Source of the DNA: Theropithecus gelada
Lineage: Eukaryota > Chordata > Mammalia > Primates > Cercopithecidae
DNA length: 64,000 nt
NCBI RefSeq assembly: GCF_003255815.1
Contig: NC_037683.1
Location: 77,621,440-77,685,439, forward strand
Direction of reading: 5' to 3'
This document shows positions 42,356 through 52,955 of this stretch, piece by piece. The notes beneath the pieces are model-generated. The model was not told the DNA's origin, ran no database searches, and was given only the letters and a program-made list of their open reading frames with translations. Every line of letters starts with the position of its first letter. Positions within the stretch are counted from its first letter, which is position 1. The position numbers were made by a program, and so were the translations under genes.

Positions 42356-42636
42356 AAAAATTCGTAGACTTTCAGGATCGCTACTTCCTGCAGTATAGTG
42401 TGCTGGACTATGCAATTGAAGCTAGATTAAGTTAATGAAAATGAGGCTAATTAATGAAAAAGGCATGGAGTCTTTGCTCAGGATATCTATTATATGAGTA
42501 ATGAATGGCATGGAAACATCTGGGTGTAGGAACATGGGTTCCTCTCAGAACTCTTGAGCTTATGGCTAATGTTGCTTTCATAAAACCATGGACTCTTATG
42601 GCTGAAGTGACCCCAGCAGTCACTGAATTTCTCCTT

Positions 42637-42654
42637 AAAGTTGTATGCTGAATT
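42637..42654. repeat. AluY target-site duplication, left
   Basis: AAAGTTGTATGCTGAATT, matching AAAGTTTTATGTTGAATT at 42952-42969 with two differences. Confidence 0.9.
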
Positions 42655-42951
42655 GGCTGGGCGCAGTGGCTCACACCTGTTATCCGAGCACTTTGGGAGG
42701 CTGAGGCAGGCAGATCACGAGGTCAGGAGATCGAGACCATCCTGGCTATATGGTGAAACCCTGTCTCTACTAAAAATACAAAAAATTAGCTGGGCATGGT
42801 GGCAGGCGCCTGTAGTCCCAGCTACTTGGGAGGCTGAGGCAGGAGAATGGTGTGAACCTGGGAGGCGGAGCTTGCAGTGAGCTGAGATCGCACCACCGCC
42901 CCCCCACTCTGGGCGACAGAGTGAGACTCTGTCTTGGGAAAAAAAAAAAAA
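42655..42951 (+). mobile_element. AluY-like element, full length
   Basis: GGCTGGGCGCAGTGGCTCAC ... GAGATCGAGACCATCCTGGC ... GAGAATGGTGTGAACC ... GGAGCTTGCAGTGAGC are AluY-type states. The tail is a 15-16-base A run. It is flanked by an 18-bp target duplication with two differences. Confidence 0.93.
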
Positions 42952-42969
42952 AAAGTTTTATGTTGAATT
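42952..42969. repeat. AluY target-site duplication, right
   Basis: AAAGTTTTATGTTGAATT; see 42637-42654. Confidence 0.9.
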
Positions 42970-43214
42970 TAAATTTTTGTTCCTATGATATCTAACACCT
43001 GGTTTCAGCCTGTTTCTCAGAAGTAACATGGAAGTCATGTACTGTTCTTTCATTGTGGCAGTGCCTTAACAACCCAAAGATAGCTGTCTTTTCAGTCCTC
43101 TCCAGGCCAAATAGCATCACAGGAAATGACTTCCAGACAGCACATGGGCTTCACCACTATCTGTGTCGACTACCCATAACCACCCTCCACTGTGACTGAG
43201 AAAGGGGGATTAGA

Positions 43215-43410
43215 GTGTGAGCAGTGGGGTGCCATTTACGAGCTTTCATGTGTCCTTTGGCAAGTTCCATATATTTCTGCTTCTCAATTCCCCTATTAGT
43301 AAACTAGGAGTTGTTGGGAGAATCAGACAGGGTGATGCATACAGAGCACTCAGATGCTTTTATACATGGTAGGTGTTCAATAAGTGGTAGCAGTTGTCAT
43401 CACCCTTGAG
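43215..43410 (+). repeat. MIR SINE fragment
   Basis: TGTCCTTTGGCAAGTTCC, TTCTCAATTCCCCTATTAGTAAAC, then GGTGATGCATACAGAGCACTCAG and GTAGGTGTTCAATAAGTGG follow the MIR central and 3' order. Confidence 0.75.
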
Positions 43411-44179
43411 TGACCCTGATCATCATTTCTATTGCTTTTTAAAGACATCAGTGGTAGCTAGTCTCCAAGATAGTCCCCGGTTATCTCATATATTATCTTG
43501 TGTTTTATTCCTTTGTTGGGAGAACCATGACTCATGGAGACCTTGCCCATATAGAAGAGGAAGATGAAGAGTGAGTGCAATTGAATCTCTTTCCCTGTGA
43601 ACATTCTCCAAGATGTTTGTGGTGATACCTCCAACTCCCCATGCCTTCTCATCATCTTTTCTCAGATTTTAATCCATTTTTCAATTCAACCTCTGCCCTA
43701 TACTGTCACCAATGATAAAATATCCCCAACAGTGTGGAGAAGATTCAGGTTTTCTATACCTAGTGTTCCATAATTTATTACCCTACCTGGTTAAGATTAG
43801 GGGAAAATCAGGTATTTCTCAAAGCCATGCAGGTAATTTAAGAGTGTTGAAGGAGTACGGACTATACCACTGTAGAATGATGAGGACTGTGGCAGAACTG
43901 AAGAATACATGCCCCTTCTAAAGGGATTCACATTCCAAAAAATTTTTAACACACTACTGCTCAGTTAAACTATTTGTCTATAGAATTCAGCCAGATGGCA
44001 CCAATTTGAAAACTCAGATCAAAATGAACAACAACATTAACAAACCCCAAAGGAAAAAACGGTCCTTACAGGAACCTTTTTATTCTCTGCTTGTTTTCTG
44101 GTTGGCATGTAATAGCTCAACATAAATATACTTAAAGAGTGGATGCATTTGCATCTTCAAAAAGCTATACTTGCTTTAT
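43411..44179. other. Single-copy spacer
   Basis: No recognised repeat or gene. Confidence 0.45.
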
Positions 44180-44600
44180 CAGTTATCTATTGTTGCTTAA
44201 CGTCCACTCCGAAACTTTGTGGCTAATACATGTTTATTATTTCTCACAATTCTGTGGGTTGGCTGAGTGCTTCTTGTGGTCTGGGCTAACTCATTTGGGG
44301 CTGGATGGCATAGGATAGCTTCATCTATCTAGGCCCTTAGCTTGGATAATTGGAACAGGGTCTGTCTCCATGTGACTACTCAGTCTCAAGGATGCTAACC
44401 TAGACTTCTTTGCCTGGTGATCACAGGACTCCCAGCAGCAATAAGCTCCAATGCTCAAGCATTTTTCAAGTCCCTTCCTCTGCATCATTAACCAAAGCAA
44501 GACTCATGGCGAAGTACAGCTTCAAAGAGTACATAGATAGATTCCACCTCTCAATGGGAGGAATAGCAAAGTCACTTGAATGTGCATTGCAGACTGTACA
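44180..44600. repeat. Ancient interspersed repeat, family not assigned
   Basis: TCAGTTATCTATTGTTGC, GGCTAATACATGTTTATTATTTCTCACAATTCTGTGGGTTGGC, CTGGGCTAACTC and CACCTCTCAATGGGAGGAATAGCAAAGTCAC match a well-known mammalian repeat of the 'ctattgctgcgtaacaaac' kind. The pattern is recognised; the name is not assigned. Confidence 0.55.
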
Positions 44601-45639
44601 GTACTTTTAGCTTCTATAAGGAAAGAGGGCTGTGCTTGGTGGGAAAATTTCTAAATATAGAAAGGAGATGATGATGATGGTCAAGCAAGAAGGACAGATG
44701 TCCACTATAGTGCCTTTGGGTCTCACCCCTCTGTGTAAGCCAGCAGGGCAGTAGTAGCCTAGATGCCATGGAGCACAGTCATGCTGGAGTACCTGGCTGT
44801 TATCAGTAGCGAAGCAGAGCTCAGAGAGATCAGGAGGAGTAGGCAAGGGAGCCAAGTGGCTGGAATGGGTGTAAGGATGGGTGAACGATGGAAGACCAGA
44901 AATAAAAGAGTGTCTGCATAAGGTAAGTGCTGTCCATGGTCAGCCCTAGTGTCCAGGAGATGGGTAGGGCCTGGCCAATACCTGTGGATCTTTAAAGGAG
45001 CATCTTTTAATGATGCTTGCAGAAAGGAGCTATGCCTGAAGCCCTTCTCATTACCACCAGGGAAAGGCATTCTGAGGAGCTGGCTGGCTGCCAGGCATCT
45101 GCTCATCTTAGATTAGGAATGATATGCCTGTGCCTGGAAGTTTGACTCAGCTCATCTTACCTGTCTGAGGTGGACATCTTGCTTCAACATCCAAGGGCAC
45201 TTGTTAGCCCCTTGTTCCCCACCTCCAAAATAGAGTGACATTCAGGATGCCCAGGGAGATGGTGGCAGTCATGGAGTAAAAGGGACTTGCACTTGGGTGG
45301 GACCTGTACTTGGGACCAGCACCTGTGCTTGGGTAGATCAGAACAAAACCAGTTGGAAATTTTACTCACTGGTATTTTGCCCTCTGCTATCCCGCCACTC
45401 CTCAGTTTGGGACAGTGGTGTACTTACCTCTAGTTTGTGACTGTCCAATTTATAACTCTTATATATGTAAAATAAAATCAATGCACAAGAACTGGGGGTT
45501 TGGCTTGCATATAAGATAGAAGGATTTTATGCTATCCCCTTTTAAAATCTACTATTCTTCCATGGAGCAGGAAGGACAGAATCCTCAGATTAAAATTGGA
45601 AAGAGAAAGTTTACAGAACCTAAATACTTCTGATGATAG
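44601..45639. other. Single-copy spacer
   Basis: No clear repeat or gene. Several short overlapping minus-strand frames are not gene-like. Confidence 0.4.
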
Positions 45640-45815
45640 GCCTCATACTTGGTGAGTGCTAGCTATGTGCAATACTGGGCAGTATGTCACAAAGGAGGTT
45701 TCATTTGATCCCAAAATAGCCATAAAAATTTAGGTGGGGGCATCCTTGTTGATGAGGAAACAGAGGCCCAGAGCAGCTAAACAGCCCAGGCCTGCCTTAC
45801 TGAGCTAGGAAGAGG
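45640..45815 (-). repeat. MIR SINE fragment
   Basis: GTGAGTGCTAGCTATGTGCAATACTGGGC, GTTGATGAGGAAACAGAGGCCCAGAG and CAGCCCAGGCCTGCC read as the reverse complement of MIR. Confidence 0.7.
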
Positions 45816-46260
45816 CAGAGAGGCTTTGTTCTTCCTGTTGTGGCGTACTTCCTCCTGCAGCTACATTGGTGAGCAGGGTTGGAAAAATGTGAATGGGGTA
45901 GGGTCATTGCTGACCTAGGACCAGAGTAGCTTTGGAGATCATGCCAGTAGGAAACTGTGTCCCATACTCTTTGTTCCCAAGTCTCTCTAGTCCCCATCCT
46001 CTCCTTGTGCATGGCCCCCTTGTAACTCTCATCCTGTTCTCTATCCCAGGACCTCTGTCACTGCCCCTCACTGACTGTCCCCAGCTCAGCCTTGACATGG
46101 GCAACCATTGATAACGTAGAGGTGGTGGAGTCTCTAAAATCAGGTATCCATCAAATGGCATAAACAACGTGTGGGATATCCAAGAAAGTGAACCAGGCCC
46201 ATGGAGAAATATCAAGTTTTAATTTCAAGCCTACTTTTTCATAAAAATGCTGTTACACGG

Positions 46261-46270
46261 CTAGAAATTA
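46261..46270. repeat. Alu target-site duplication, left
   Basis: CTAGAAATTA, identical to 46550-46559. Confidence 0.85.
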
Positions 46271-46549
46271 TTATTATTATTATTTTTTGAGACAGAGTCT
46301 TGCTCTGTCACCCAGGCTGGAGTGCAGTGGCACAATCTTGCCTCACTGCAGCCTCTGCCTCCTGGGTCCCAGCAATTCTCCTGCCTCAGCCTCCTGGGTA
46401 GCTGGGATTACAGGCATGCACCACCAAACCTGGCTAATTTTTGAATTTTAAGTAGAGATGGGGTTTCACCATGTTGGTCAGGCTGGTCTCGAGCTCCTAA
46501 CCTCAGGTGATCTGCCTCCCAAAGTGCTAGGTGAACCACCGCACCTGGC
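46271..46549 (-). mobile_element. Alu (AluS-like) with a small 5'-region deletion
   Basis: An (ATT)n tail then GAGACAGAGTCTTGC ... GCACCTGGC. Near the Alu 5' end CTCCCAAAGTGCTAGGTGAACC lacks about 14 bp of the usual GGGATTACAGGCG block. It is flanked by the 10-bp duplication CTAGAAATTA. Confidence 0.92.
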
Positions 46550-46559
46550 CTAGAAATTA
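46550..46559. repeat. Alu target-site duplication, right
   Basis: CTAGAAATTA; see 46261-46270. Confidence 0.85.
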
Positions 46560-48889
46560 ACTTTTACATGGTGATCTTTAAAGGCTTATATTTCTTCTCT
46601 CTATGGGAGAGTGTGTCCTGGGTTAAAAACTAGAGAGACTTAATAAATAGGGTTTCCAAATAATGTATCATCTAAACGGGGCACTTTTGAGGGTTAAAGG
46701 GATGCTATTAATAACACTCCAGGACTATCCCAAACAAATAGGGACATATAGCTACCTACATAAGGGAATCTTAGAAGACCTTTGAAAGCTGGGGATTACT
46801 TGCATATATTTTGTAATTTGACTGCTAGTTGTTTTAGATGGTGTCTTAATAATTTTAAAGAAAAATGCATGCATGTCTCCAGGGCAAACCTCGACACAGG
46901 GAAAGAAGAGTAACTTTTTGACTTGCTCATTATTAATAGCCCCTGTGCTCTCAAATTGCCAATAAGTTTCTCTTGTTTGGTTCACACATTTGGATTCAGT
47001 CTTTCCTACTGAACATTTGCAAACTATCCAAATGTAAGCATCTTTAATGAAGCAGTAAGATACTGAGGCGAAACAATGTCCAAGGTGTGAATTATTGCAC
47101 CATCCAAAACTGAGGCTGAAGTGTGACTTTTTGTGATTGCAGAATGGCTGTCTGCCAAGTTGTATAACAAAACTTGGGTAATTACAGCCCTAAATAATTC
47201 ACATTATCTTTAAACTACTATCTATTTATAAGTTAGTAGAAACTGTAAAATAAAACCCAAATAGTAAAACCTCTTGTCAAATTTTTAAATGTATTAATAT
47301 TTAAATAACTAATGTTTATGCTAGATACTCTCAAAGATGTTTGTTTCTCTTCTTAGTGATTTTTGTGAAATATTATTAATGAATGATGGGCGTGGGGTAG
47401 GTTACCAAAAAATGTCTTTAGTGAAATACTTCTGATCAACGTATATACATCAGGAAAAATTCTATACACTCTAAAATGGCATAGTCATTCTGAATTTCTG
47501 TAGAAAATTTGGGTTTTTATTTTCATGTGTTTATGGTAAACAGTGGTTCCTATGTCAGGGGTTATATTTGCACTCACATGTTTGGAATAGCTAAGGTATA
47601 TGTGGGTCAAGCCCTAGGCAAAACCATGAAACAGGCAAAGCTCAGCAAAACTCTATTAACTATTTATTTGTATTCAGCAGCAGTCTAGACACTGGATGTT
47701 CCTAGCTGCGGATTTTTCTAGTATCTTCCCTCCCTTCCCCTCCTTCTCCTATCTCATTGCCATAAGAGTCACATCTGTACTCAACCTAAAGACTGTTCAT
47801 AAGTGATAATAGGTAATATGATCTCCTATCCAACCTCTTCCACCCTCCTTTGCAGGATATCTTTTAGAAAAGTGACCTAGAAGAGTAAGTAGGTATCTCA
47901 GGCATGGTGGCAGAGTAAATTGTGGGGGCAGAAATTTTTGGAGCAGGGCTGTCTTACTCAGCAACTCTAAGATCTCTTTGTGTAAATGCCTAGTCCATCT
48001 ACCCATCCTGCATTGTGCAACTGACCACAGTCATTCTAGTTCACTTGGAAATAGGTACATATCTTTAAGAATAAGAAACAGTCCTGTGTAAAGATGTGCT
48101 GAAATGTGGGGCTTTTGAGAAAGGATATAATAATTGCTAGCTTCACTCCATAAATTACTGTATTTCCCCAAAGGTAGTGATAATCAATGTGCTTTGACGC
48201 TCAGTTTCAGCTGGAAGAATCAAGGAAGAAATATTTCACGTGGATTCATCTCATCCAGGACCCAAGCTGTGATGGGAGTTAGTGAATTCTGAATAATGGT
48301 TGATACATCTGTTGGAAACATTCAGCATTGTGAATACTGTCTTTCTGTCGCATAGCTTACTCAGTACTGCTTTCTTTACTGGCACCAACTGCATTTTCAG
48401 AAAGGAAAAAAAATACCTCCAAACCCACCAGGAATACTTTCCATATGAAGATCTCTTACTATGTCTCTTGGATGCTGGCTTTCCAAACTCATCCAATCTT
48501 AGTGTAGTTTTCTAAAGTTTCTTTTTACACCTGGGAAAGGTTGGTTTCATAGAAGCTAAAATAGATCTTAGAAATCAACAAGCTCAGTAGGATTTTATTT
48601 TATTATTTGAAACTCTAGGGTTCCTCTGTGGTGTCTCAGAAGCTATGCGAGGAGTTGAGTGAATGAGGAGAAGGTGGGGTGTCTCGCTTCAGCTCCAGCA
48701 ACTTCATCTGTATCTGTTTCAGACATTGGGCTCTGTGTACAATTTCCATTGACCGTGTCAACCAAAATTTGGGGCTGATCTAGAAGTGATTAGCCCCAAG
48801 TGTTTCAACTAGTTAATGGCAAGGCCTAGGTCTCCTGATTCTGTGAACCTGCTGTTTTGCTATACTGGTGCACCTTACAAAAAGATAAT
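46560..48889. other. Single-copy spacer
   Basis: AT-rich sequence with no convincing repeat, exon or RNA gene. Confidence 0.4.
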
Positions 48890-49240
48890 TCAAGGTCATA
48901 TGTTGCCAACCAATAGATAAATGGGCAGAGTCATGAAGAGACCACTCATAAAGGGGAAATAATCCTTTGGAGAAAACTGAACTCAGTAATATAAATTAAA
49001 GCAATGGTGATTTTGTTGTTTTGTTTTGTTTTGTTTTTGCTCATCAAATTGACAAGATAACACTCAGTAGGTAAGTAGCACACCTTGAGACTAGGGTTCC
49101 CATACATTGGTAATGATGGTGTAAATTTCAGGGGATACCCATACTGTCAGGGGTTAAATGTATTGATGTTGCTCTAACACATAACCCAATAACTGCATTT
49201 CTACTAATTGATCCTGAAAAAACCACTTGAAATACAGTAA
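48890..49240 (+). repeat. Old L1 (L1M), 5' part of a split copy
   Basis: AATAGATAAATGGGCAGAGTCATG, CTCATCAAATTGACAAG and CATAACCCAATAACTGCATTTC are decayed L1 ORF2 3' sequence. It resumes after the two Alus at 49905. It contains a (GTTTT)n patch at 49013-49036. Confidence 0.65.
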
Positions 49241-49245
49241 AAGAG

Positions 49246-49548
49246 GTCAGGTGTGGTGGCTCATGCGTGTAATCCCAACACTTTGGACGGCCAAGGCGGG
49301 CAGATCACCTGAGGCCAGGAGTGTGAGACCGGCCTTGCCAATGTGGTAAAACCCCGTCTCTACTAAAAATACAAAAATTAGCCGGGTGGTGATGGGCGCC
49401 TTTTATTCCAATTACTCAGGAGGTTGAGTTAGGAGAATCGTTTGAACCCAGGAGGCGGAGATTGTAGTGAGTTGAGATGGCACTATTACACTCTAGCCTG
49501 GGAGACAAGACATCTCAAGATAAAAAAAAGAAAAAAGAAAAAAAGAAA
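49246..49548 (+). mobile_element. Alu (AluS-like), inserted in the old L1
   Basis: GGTCAGGTGTGGTGGCTCATG ... CACTCTAGCCTGGGAGACAAGAC, then an A-rich tail with AAAAAAGAAAAAAG units. Moderately diverged, full length. Confidence 0.92.
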
Positions 49549-49585
49549 TATGGTGAAAGAAATGTGCATAGAGATGTTCTTCGCA

Positions 49586-49589
<4 letters not shown>

Positions 49590-49617
<28 letters not shown>

Positions 49618-49898
49618 GAGACGGAGTCTCGCTCTGTAGCCCAGGCTGGAGTGCAGTGGCCGGATCTCTGCTCACTGCAAGCTCCGCCTCCCGGGTTCAC
49701 GCCATTCTCCGGCCTCAGCCTCCCGAGTAGCTGGGACTACAGGCGCCCGCCATCTCGCCCGGCTATTTTTTGTATTTCTTAGTAGAGACGGGGTTTCACT
49801 GTGTTCGCCAGGATGGTCTCGATGTCCTGACCTCGTGATCCGCCCATCTCGGCCTCCCAAAGTGCTGGGATTACAGGCTTGAGCCACCGCGCCCGGCC
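49590..49898 (-). mobile_element. Old World monkey-type AluY, young
   Basis: A 29-base T run, then GAGACGGAGTCTCGCTC... to CACCGCGCCCGGCC. In sense it has CTCAAGCCTGTAATCCC, GAGGCCGGAGAATGGCG and GAGATCCGGCCACTGC, the states I associate with cercopithecoid AluY subfamilies. Many intact CpGs and the long pure tail indicate a recent insertion. The target duplication appears to be GTATTTTTTTT-like, merging with the tail. Confidence 0.93.
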
Positions 49899-49904
49899 GT
49901 ATTT

Positions 49905-50275
49905 TTTTTTAATAGTGAAAAAATTTCCTCCTACCCTAAAAGTGCAATAATAAAGAAATAGTTAAGTAAACTTAATGCTGAATGGTAAAATATTAAAATT
50001 AAGTCTACAAATAGTTTTCAAGAAGTATTAAAATAATTTTAAAGTACAATTAAATGGACAGAACTTCATGCAAAATTGCCTATAAAATATAAGCTGAATG
50101 TTTCCAAACATGTATAGGTGGAGAGGACAGACTAGAGAGAAATAGCCTAAAATGTTATGATTATCTCTGGGCAGTTGTATTACAAATCGTTGTTATTTCT
50201 CCTTTGACTTTAAACATATTTTCCCAATTTTTTACATTGTTTTGTGTTACTTTTGTAAGAGAGGGGGAAATGAGT
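49905..50275 (+). repeat. Old L1 (L1M), 3' end of a split copy
   Basis: CTTCATGCAAAATTGCCTATAAAATATAAG, ATGTTATGATTATCTCTGGGCAG, CTCCTTTGACTTTAAACATATTTTCC and TTTTGTGTTACTTTTGTAAG match an L1M 3' UTR. Together with 48890-49240 it forms one copy. Confidence 0.65.
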
Positions 50276-50509
50276 TTTTTCTCTTCCTGACAAGTCCACC
50301 AAAAGTGCCACCAGATCTTGATTCTGGGTTATTTTCTGATAGAATCCAGGAATGAGGAGGGAGCTAGAGCCTGCCTTTCACTGCATGGTTTTGGTTCTGT
50401 GAACAGAAGAGATTTTCTTGTGTCATTTGCCACACTTGCAGGTCTCTGTGTGCAGGGTTGGAGCTCAGTCAGGACTCAACAACATAAAGACACTTTCATT
50501 AGCTCAGAA

Positions 50510-50710
50510 AAAGGAGAAGCCCTGGATTTCAATTCTGGCTATGTCGTCTCCTATCTATGATACTTGGACCAAACTGGGAAACCTCTAGCCTCAGTTTTTT
50601 CATCTGTCGAATGAGGATGATGATACTTCTTTTATGGGGTTACTGAACCAAAAAAAGACACATAATATGCATAATACGGTGCATGAATTGATGTAAAAGA
50701 AATATTCAAT
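50510..50710 (+). repeat. MIR SINE fragment
   Basis: AATTCTGGCTATGTCG, GGGAAACCTCTAGCCTCAGTTTTTTCATCTGTCGAATGAGG, then GGTTACTGAACC follows MIR order. Confidence 0.75.
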
Positions 50711-52540
50711 CCCTGTTTGTTACATTGCTTCACTTCCTCTGGGCCTTCTCCCAGCGTTATGGTAGTTATGCATGGGGGAAAGTACTTGGACTTTGAAAAT
50801 TTATTTCTTATCCAGTACAGTGGGGACTTGGGTAGAATCAGAAGTTTAGTTCCAGAAGGATAAACCGTTCCAGCATTGCCAAGAGACTAATGAATGGCAA
50901 TTTCTGATTTTCAGGGTCTGTGGACCACCACGTTAAGAACCTTGTGTGTGTTTATGTGTGTGTCTCAAAGGAATATATAAAAGTTAAAGTTATTTGTCTT
51001 CAGTAGCTGGAGGTCCAGCTTTTTATTATGCATTCATGACTAGGAGAAGGCCTAGCATGGGATAAGTTCCAGAACTGTGGAGGAGACATTTCTTTTCAGA
51101 CCTCTTTCTCTGCCTCCATTCACCCAGTGCCCAGCTCCCTAAAGCTCTGTCTCCCTTCTTTGTCCTTTCAGAAAACTGCTGTCAGATCCTTCATTCTGAC
51201 AAAATAACACTATCAACAGATTTTGATGTTACCTTTCTTCAGTGCATTTGCTTTTAATAAGGAGGCTTGGGGCTGAGAGTATGAGGTTCTAATGGAGGAA
51301 TTCTCAGGTCCAGTTAGCAAGGGAGAATTTTGGATGTAGAGAGACATCCAGAAAGTCCTGGAAAGAACTATTGAGGAAACTCCCTGCTTAAAATGCCTGC
51401 TCTTTAAAAGAAGGAAGAAGTGCTGAGCTCAGAAAACCATGTGCTTGAGGAGGGCCTGCCTCTGTCAATTAAGTGCACTCTGATCCCTTCCCTTTGCACC
51501 CTTGACCTATTTCTGAGCTATGTCACTCCTTCCAGCATCATCAGTCATATTTGCTGTGAAGATGGTCAGATCTAGATTCTTGCAGGCCTATTGTTGGAAT
51601 AAACTAAAATTAAACCAGGTCAGATGCCAATGTATAAATAAAATGCAAATGAATCATTAAATAATTAAAAGTGGAATCAATGTGTACTGCCTCCTGGAAT
51701 ATAGCCCAAGAACCTGAATATGAGATTGGCACACGTCTCCAAGATGAAGCAACTGCAGCATGGGATTTAAAAGCCAGTATTTCCAAAGGAACAATTAATT
51801 AAAAAGGAGGTTAATTCACAGTTTACAGACTTAGCATCTGCTTGTTTAGCATATGCAATAAAAGGCGAAGTAGTGGTAGATTTGTAAAAATGTCAGTTAG
51901 ATAATTGATTATATATATAGGAATCATTTTTTGCGTAATCCAAATCCTCTTTTTCTTTTGATGATCCTAAGATAACAATTTAGAACAGAATGTGGTATTT
52001 GTACCCTATGTATTTTATGATTTAATTATTCTAAGTTGAAATAATTTATATATTTTTTGTATACCACATTTGTCACTGGATTTCTGGAACTTTTTAAAAA
52101 AATTGGTGAATTGGAAAATATATATTTGTATATTTTCCTTGGCATGTCCAAGCAATATTTTTTAGCTGAAGTTCACAGGTTATGTTTTAAGTAGGTATAA
52201 TACATGAAACCTGTTTACTTTGCTGATAACAAGGACTTAAATGCTGTTTATTTTAATATGAAGAAATTCATGTTATTGTTTTACCTTTTGCATATTTATA
52301 GTTACCTTTATTCTTTGGGGGTAGACTATTATTTTAATTTCTTTTTCTCCTAGAGTGATGTCTCTGCTGCAAAAGGTTTTTACGGACTGACCTACTTAAC
52401 TAGACTTTCCTAAAGAGGTCTAAATATACTGAAACATGAGAGTAAAAACTGAGATAGAAATGTGGAAATTAAGTTTTTCTAACAAAAATTATTTATAGGA
52501 GTATTTAGGTTACTTTTCTATGTAGAAATGCTTGTGTTTG
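50711..52540. other. Single-copy, AT-rich spacer
   Basis: No recognised repeat or gene. The block 51650-52060 contains several AATTAATT/ATTAAAA homeodomain-type words, which are common by chance in AT-rich DNA. Confidence 0.4.
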
Positions 52541-52568
52541 AGTGTGTGTGTGTGTGCATGTGTGTGTT
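52541..52568. repeat. (TG)n microsatellite
   Basis: AGTGTGTGTGTGTGTGCATGTGTGTG, a short interrupted TG run. Confidence 0.85.
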
Positions 52569-52761
52569 TTAACTGGGTACTCAGACTAGGATTCATGTCT
52601 TCTTTAGCTAAAGGCCCAAGAACATAAATCATTTCAAAAAAAGATTTTCCAGTATTTTCCAGTGTTAAATTTTGGATATAGAACTTTTCAGTAACATGTA
52701 TTGCTTCAGAAAAATCTTACCCCTCAGGGATCACATCTTGTTTTAAAAATACGTAGTTCTT

Positions 52762-52918
52762 TAGCTGGGCATGGTGGCACATGCCTGTAGTTCCAGCTAC
52801 TCTGGAGGCTGAGGTGGGAGAATCGTTTGATTCCAGGAGTTTAAGGCTGCAGTGAGCCGTGTTTGTGCGACGCATCCTGGTCTAGGTGACAGAACAAGAC
52901 CTTGTTTCAAAAACAAAT
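52762..52918 (+). repeat. Alu right-monomer-type fragment (FRAM-like)
   Basis: AGCTGGGCATGGTGGCACATGCCTGTAG ... GGCTGCAGTGAGCC ... GTGACAGAACAAGACC. A single monomer with a degenerate tail that has become a TA/CA microsatellite. Confidence 0.8.
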
Positions 52919-52955
52919 ATATATATATACACACACACACATATATACATATTCT
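52917..52955. repeat. (AT)n(AC)n compound microsatellite
   Basis: ATATATATATATACACACACACACATATATACATAT following the Alu-monomer tail. Confidence 0.9.
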
